A stretch of DNA of 64,000 nt from Multifurca ochricompacta (taxonomy: Eukaryota > Basidiomycota > Agaricomycetes > Russulales > Russulaceae): positions 496,001 to 560,000 of the forward strand of contig WTXG01000003.1 in the NCBI GenBank assembly GCA_022496185.1, read 5' to 3'. The notes beneath the pieces are model-generated. The model did not search any database. It was not told the origin of the DNA and saw only the letters and a list, made by a program, of their open reading frames with translations. The position numbers and the translations under genes were made by a program. Positions 58,601 to 64,000 of the stretch are shown piece by piece; the first letter of the stretch is position 1, and each line of letters begins with the position of its first letter.

Positions 58601-60572
58601 TGGATCAAAATGATCCAACGAATTCCAGTCATCCATGCAACCAAGGAGAGCCTTTTCCAATGGGATATTGAAATACTGATCAGAACCAAGGCGGTAGCAA
58701 CCGTGGCGCTGCCAAGCTTTATTGCTGAACATGGCTTGACGGCCGTAGAGGTAATTGGAGGCACCAGTGTCATAAAGGTAGAAACTTTGCTCCTCGCCAT
58801 AGAAGAACTGTGCATAGGGAAGTCAGCCATGAGCGACAATGAAGAAAGTCACCGAAACACACTAAGGGAAGACCAGGCATGACGAGTGTCGTGATGAAGG
58901 TTGCCAGGGCACCTCTCTGAGTCCCATTCACCAGGCTAGGCCAGCGGTATACGTCGAAGTTACTAGTTCCAAACATATGCCTCGGATCGACCTGGTTGGT
59001 ATTCGGGTTTATCATATCGTTGTCGACGAACATCTGGTTCCAGGCAGTGACGAAATTGGTGTCAATATCGAAAGCGACTTGCAAGTTACCGTCCATGCCG
59101 AGAAAACGGGTCAGAGAGCGATACGTGGAGTAATGGAACGCCACGCCATCCAAACCGTTGACTGAAGCATCGCGCAAGAAATACTGATTCTGGCTCGAGG
59201 TGAGATTGGCAGCAGCGAGAAAACCAGGGGGTAGTTGTGAAGGAGTCCGGCCCCGTCCACTGAAAGAAAGTGGGAACGGGGGACTCAATCACTAGCCAAA
59301 TACGGTCGATTGCGTGGCACACTTACTAATACAGTGAGCCGAAGGTGTCGCCACCAGTGACCTCCCCAGTAACGTAAAAGTTCTTCTTACCCAGATTGAA
59401 CGCACATTGTCTGGCAGAAGCACCCCACTCGGCTAGAGCGTCAACGGTAACCTGCGTCGACTTATCGATGCGAATTGCGTCTAGATCGAGGGATTCAATG
59501 GCCATGCAAGCAAAAACTTTGAGCTTGGCAAGGACCTCCGGTTTCCATTCACGAAGACGATCCTGCACGGATGCGAACTTGGAGAGTTGGCGCTGCCAGT
59601 CTGGGTGGACACCGAAAGCTTCCATGTCACCATAGTGATCAAAATCCGACTCGCGGCACCCATTGGTCTGTAGGGTGATGACAGTGCCATCACTATCCCA
59701 AAACTTTGGGAGCACGCAAGATGTGTTACGACTATTATCGATCTGTGGTGAAGAGGTAGGTAGGGCTCTTGACCAACTCAAAAAGGGTTTCACGTACATG
59801 GAAGTCCTTATACTCGTCGAAGCCCCACGGGATGTATCTCGGATGCTTCCATACGGCATCATGTTCATTAAGATCGAATGGTGTGGATGTGTTGAGAAAG
59901 CTGAAAGACGTAAACAAAAAGATGGGTACCAAACCAATCCTAACGCACCCCGAGAAACCGATCAAGTCGCCCATGGTGCCGACGGTGAAGTCGGCCATAA
60001 AATACATGCCACGGGCATGGATTTGATCGATAGCATTCCGCCAATCGTCCAAAGTTCCCCAGTGGGGGTCCAACACGGTGAAATCAATGGGAGAATAACC
60101 TTGGGGGAAGGTTTAGATAAACAAATGTTTTGAAAACGAAAAAGGACAAGAAAGGAAGGTACTCACTGTCAGCCTGCCATAACATATTGAGGAAGGGGGT
60201 ACCGGAGACAAAGATGCCCTTAACGCCCATACCAAGGAGATAGTCTAACTTGGAGACCAAGCCCTTGAGGTCACCACCGCTACGCAATTGAGTTTCTCGC
60301 CAGTCATACTCAAACATAGTACCAAAAAAATCATTATTTGAAGGATCGCCGTCGGCAAATTTGTCCATGAGGATAGTATAAAAAGGGATAGACCGCCAGT
60401 TGGTAGGTGAGGGGGTATAGGTAGTGTTGGGACGGGATGTTCGGTACTCAAGAGGAGACTGGGCATTCTGATTCATGTTCAGGTTATATTGAACGAGGTC
60501 ATCACGATAAGGTGAGGCAAGCGTCAAGCTGAAAAGGGAGAGAAAGGACCCAATGGTCCATGAAATACGCAT
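52606..60572 (-). CDS. AGS1: Alpha-1,3-glucan synthase (Ags1/Mok1)
   Basis: Very large plasma-membrane enzyme that makes cell-wall alpha-1,3-glucan. ATG 60572 with signal peptide [20 protein letters not shown]. Order of parts: extracellular GH13-like amylase domain ([55 protein letters not shown]; the catalytic-Asp region [16 protein letters not shown]); a beta-rich stretch; one TM helix ([20 protein letters not shown]) at about 56970; cytosolic GT5 glycogen/starch-synthase-like domain ([73 protein letters not shown]); a disordered linker; and a multipass C-terminus from about 54250. The last exon of 11 bases gives QLARP and TGA. About 2,400 residues. Divergent from the MAPKKK. Confidence 0.95.
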
Positions 60573-61165
60573 TTCTTCTTTCTATATGGATATGATATGG
60601 TTGATGGAAGTGGATTGGTGGGTGTTGATTGAGGAAAATAAAGATCTGTAGTCAAGATGCGGGGATGTTGGAGAGAAGGAAAGGAAAGGAAAGGATATAG
60701 AAGAAAAAGAATATGGCGGCAAGGGGACCAGGACGGGGAAGAGAGGAGATGGAGGGGGGGAGGAGGGGGGTAGAGGGGGGTGGAATGAAAGTAAATGGTG
60801 AGTGAGAGAGTGTGAGAGGAGGGGAGAGGGTAAGAGGGAATTTAACTAGCCAGGCACCGAAAAGGGTAGTGGTTTTAATCTCTTTCCTTTTCCCCCCTTA
60901 ATAAAATAATAAAATAATTAAAATAATTAAAAAATATGATTATATGCTGTGTGACGTGTGTGACATGTGCCATATGCCGTATTCCGTATCATGAGCGGCG
61001 GGCACACAGCTTTATTTTTTGACCGTGCGCGCTCTTTTGTGATGTGATGTTCTTCTTGTTCTTGTTCTTCTTGCTGCTTGTTGTCATCTTATAATAAAGC
61101 TCAGGCTCAGGTTTCATCATTACCATCATCATCAAGCTGTGTCTCTTTCTTCTTCCTACTCACTC
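60573..61165. promoter_or_regulatory. 593-bp shared promoter of AGS1 and STE11-like gene, G-rich tract
   Basis: The part next to AGS1 is purine-rich: runs of G at about 60753-60781 (ggagggggggagg, gggggg, gggggg) then GAGAGAG and GGAGAGGG to 60840. Read on the AGS1 strand this is a pyrimidine-rich leader, common in fungal promoters. Next comes an A/T-rich stretch (60895-60945), and the MAPKKK leader is a TTC/CTT/ATC-rich tract (61050-61130). Confidence 0.55.
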
Positions 61166-64000
61166 ATGGCTGCTGCAACTATGGCCAGCAACCAGCTCGA
61201 CAGCCTGTCACAATCTTCATCACAACCAACTTCTCCCTCTGCCTTGTTCACTTCTTTTAATCAATCTTCTCGTTCTACTTCTTCCACCATGTACTCCGCT
61301 CGTTCCCAAGGTTCTTTACCTGGAACGCCAACCTCTAGCACTTACAACAGCAGTATACTTGACCTCCCGCCTAGCATGAATTATGCTGATTTCTTACGCA
61401 CCTGGTCTGATTCTCATGTCTCCACCTGGCTCACTAACATCAAATGTGGCCACCATGCTGCAACATTCCGCGCGAGTGATATCAGAGGCGATGTCCTTCT
61501 CGATTTAGACCAAACCACCTTGAAAGAGATTGGTATTGTCAGCGTCGGCGACCGTCTGAGGATTCTGAACGCCGTAAAAATCTCAGGCATAGGTGTTCCA
61601 ATCGTGGCGAGCGATCCTCTACCCACCCCTCACCCCGTCCAAGAGTTGTCCTCAATGTGAATGAAAGCGACTTGGGCCACAGAAGAACCGCCTCCGCTAC
61701 CTCACCCACATCACGATTGGCTGCCCGTCGGCAAGAACATAGCCGGCCACCCCCTCTTCAGCTCGGATCTTCTGCAAATCCACAGCCCAATCTTCCTCAC
61801 ATCATCCGTGACAATCTGAACAACTCTGATTCCTTTCGTCCGAATCCTGTTCGCCCCCTCCCTCAACCTGTACCTACTGCTTCCTCTTCCACAACCCCAC
61901 TCCCCACTCCTGGGAGCTCCCAATCCAGTGCTTCTAGAGCTCCTCTTCTTCCTCTCCCTCCCGTCCCTCGCGGGTACCCACCCCCCCCTCCCCCACCTCC
62001 ACCGGCACCCTCATCTGTTCGCCCCGCCAATCGCACCTTACAAGGGAAGAAAACGCCCACTCAATTCGATGCCCCCGAGTTTACTTCACAGCCTCTTCCA
62101 CCCGCTCCCACTCTCCTCACCCCCCAATCAGCTGGCACATGGTCGGGATATGGTCTACCTCCAGATCCTAGGGCAGGGATCAATAATGTCAAGAGTCCCA
62201 ATCGTTCCCAATCCCCTCTTCCCTCGGTTCCTCATCGAACCTCCACCCGGTCCCCAGTTCCAGCAGTCACACATGTGCGGAGTCTCTCCGCGTCGGGCAA
62301 TCAGGCCAGCCTTACCCCTACTAAATCTGCTCAACGTCAACCCGGTCCCAGTCATCCGTATGCTCAAGGCCTTCAGCCCTTGTCACAGGCCGTCAATGTG
62401 CTCTCGCCTATAGCAGAGTCATTCCCACAACAGCAAACACCTGTTCAAGCCAATGCCCCATCCGCCTCCCCCTCTCCACCAATTTCATTCGCAGTGGGGC
62501 GTGGGCCTTTTGCTAATGCCTCTGCCTCTTCCTTCAATGCTACTCCTTCCCTTGTTGACCTCCGACGTAAATTGGTCAAGTTCATGCTCGCGGACGAAGG
62601 GCATTCCGCTACGATCAACGTAGAGGACTGCGTGGGAGGCGTGGAAGTCCTCGAGAAGGTACTTAAGAAATTCGGGAAGCTAGGTACCAAGAATACGGAG
62701 GAAGGGTCGGATCGCGTCGGTACGAGTGATGGCGGCCTCTCAGTCGACGGGTGGTGCGTGTATCTCGATTGGGGGAATGAGGCGTCCCCAGGTGCGCACC
62801 TCAGGACCTTACGTGTCTTCTTCTCTGAGCTTGTTTAGGTCGCCCACTCACCGAGGCACAGCTCCTTTCAGTCTGTCACGCACCACCGAATGATCCCGCC
62901 CGTGAGCGCGGCTTGACTCTACGGCGCGTCACCAAATCCAGGCGGCCCAGAGCTGTGGGTTACGTTGCATCTTCCCAAGGCCAGGCTGCTAGTCCAACAG
63001 GCTTCCTGTTCCCATCCAAATCCCCTAATCATGATGATGATGTTGTCTCATCTACAAATAATGTAGGGACGACCCCCAAGAGGATGAAACGCGCCAGCAC
63101 AGTCAGTGTACTCAGTGGCCTAGGGGTGGAAGATCCAGAAAGAGCCCTTGAATCCCCCTCATCTCCTACTCAACCAGACAATGACGGGAGAGGACCAGCC
63201 AGCTTCCTCAAAGGTCCATCTAAACTACGCAACTTCTTCGGTCAGCGACCACCTAGCGAGCTCATCACAACCCATCTACCGGAGTACTTCCCTTTCACGG
63301 AGAAGAAAGTCCTTGAGCGCACTGCACGACATAGCATGTTCAGGGCGGGAGCCAGCTATGGTCGGCGTGATAGTACGATTTCCTTCAACCCGCCCCCCTC
63401 TTCACGTTTCAGCGTTAGCACCGTCGGCTCGCGCAAGCCGTCATCACATCGCGGCTCCGTCTACTCCCTTGCACCACCAATTCCCGACAAGCCAAGTCAA
63501 TACACAGAGTCCAGCAGTGGTAACTCGACTGAGGACCCACCGAGAGTGTCTCTGTCTACTGATGACGGCAGCTCACTCTCCCTGGAAAGTGAAGATGAGG
63601 AGATTGCGCCCAATTCCCAGAACTGGACTTCATCTGCCCACCTCTTGCCCCCTGTCAACTTCTCTCTGGAATCCTTCTCAGAGTCAATGGGCAACCTAAC
63701 AGCAAGACCATTGGGTCGACGTCTGTCATCGAGCTCATCAACAAAGCGGATGAGCTACATCACAGAGCTTAGAAGTAAGCGAGACGTTTCTGACAGCGCA
63801 AGTTTCATTACCGTAGATGAGATTACGGCGGAAGTCGAAAGTCGGCGAGAAAATGGTGACGTGGATAGCGGTTGGACAGCTATTAATGCGGAGGGTGACG
63901 AGGAACACACACCCTCTGCACCCGTCGATGTCCCTGTTGAGAGTGTTGGGGAGGACGGCGACGACGAAATTGATCTTGAAGGGGATATGTCTGACGCCAC
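61166..64000 (+). CDS. STE11: Ste11-type MAP kinase kinase kinase, N-terminal part (kinase domain off the window)
   Basis: MAPKKK of the pheromone, osmosensing and cell-integrity cascades. ATG 61166 (MAAATMASNQLDSL); an alternative in-frame GTG lies upstream. A SAM domain sits at about residues 72-142: NYADFLRTWSDSHVSTWLTN, ASDIRGDVLLDLDQTTLKEI, GDRLRILNAVK. A Pro/Ser-rich linker follows, then a Ras-binding/RA-like domain (62550-62850, LRRKLVKFMLADEGHSATIN; EVLEKVLKKFGKLGTK), intron 62792-62839, and a long linker with SKLRNFFGQRPPSELITTHL, typical of basidiomycete Ste11, then acidic Ser-rich sequence to the edge. The A5 run at 61576-61580 appears one base short; A6 would join the SAM domain to NLRHRC and the downstream frame. 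The kinase domain is expected beyond 64000. Confidence 0.87.

Noticed and set aside
60741..60790. Transposon end or rDNA-like G-rich repeat
   Set aside because: No inverted repeat or target duplication; sits in a promoter.

Overview
The window is nuclear DNA of a filamentous basidiomycete, most likely an Agaricomycotina species. Evidence: genes are split by many 45-65 bp GT-AG introns, and they lie 50-300 bp apart on both strands. The gene set is fungal: a cell-wall alpha-1,3-glucan synthase, the DASH subunit Dad3, Srp40, Csm3 and a Ste11-type MAPKKK. I see no bacterial operon, CRISPR array, tRNA/rRNA gene, virus or intact transposon.

Layout. 1-20.6 kb: histidine phosphatase, vacuolar Ca2+/H+ exchanger, C2H2 zinc-finger protein, lumazine synthase (RIB4), Srp40-type nucleolar protein, TilS-like tRNA lysidine synthase, YTH RNA reader, degenerate Gfd2-type exonuclease-fold protein, NUDIX hydrolase, octanoyltransferase (LIP2) and an intronless BTB-like protein. 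20.6-23.9 kb: gene-poor. 23.9-41.4 kb: DAD3, ARPC1, VPS55, TRS120, DPM2, NTM1, CSM3, CMR1, two conserved proteins of unknown function and COA8. 41.4-52.6 kb: NUP133, a PRCC-domain protein, HTD2, a SAM methyltransferase and a sphingoid-base kinase. 52.6-64 kb: the 8-kb AGS gene, divergent from a STE11-like MAPKKK that runs off the right edge.

Functional links. HTD2 (mitochondrial type II fatty-acid synthesis) makes acyl-ACP precursors of the octanoyl-ACP used by LIP2, and COA8 acts on cytochrome oxidase, so three mitochondrial functions lie here. CMR1, CSM3 and DAD3 serve genome maintenance. TRS120, VPS55, ARPC1, DPM2 and AGS serve secretion, trafficking and the cell wall. These genes are scattered, not clustered in the manner of a metabolic cluster.

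Two cautions. (1) At least seven otherwise well conserved genes carry single-base disruptions, mostly where a short homopolymer looks one base too short. The densest patch is 16-18.3 kb. This looks more like assembly error than gene decay, but it breaks naive gene models. (2) Exon borders for the long genes (VCX1, YTH, TRS120, NUP133, AGS) were inferred by eye; their outer limits are more reliable than their internal joins. I found no candidate for a wholly new biological system. The most interesting items are the TilS-like enzyme with an altered PP-loop, the 12-nt micro-exon in the SRP40 gene, the possible dead exonuclease, the repeated Trp motif in CSM3 and the two unknown conserved proteins.
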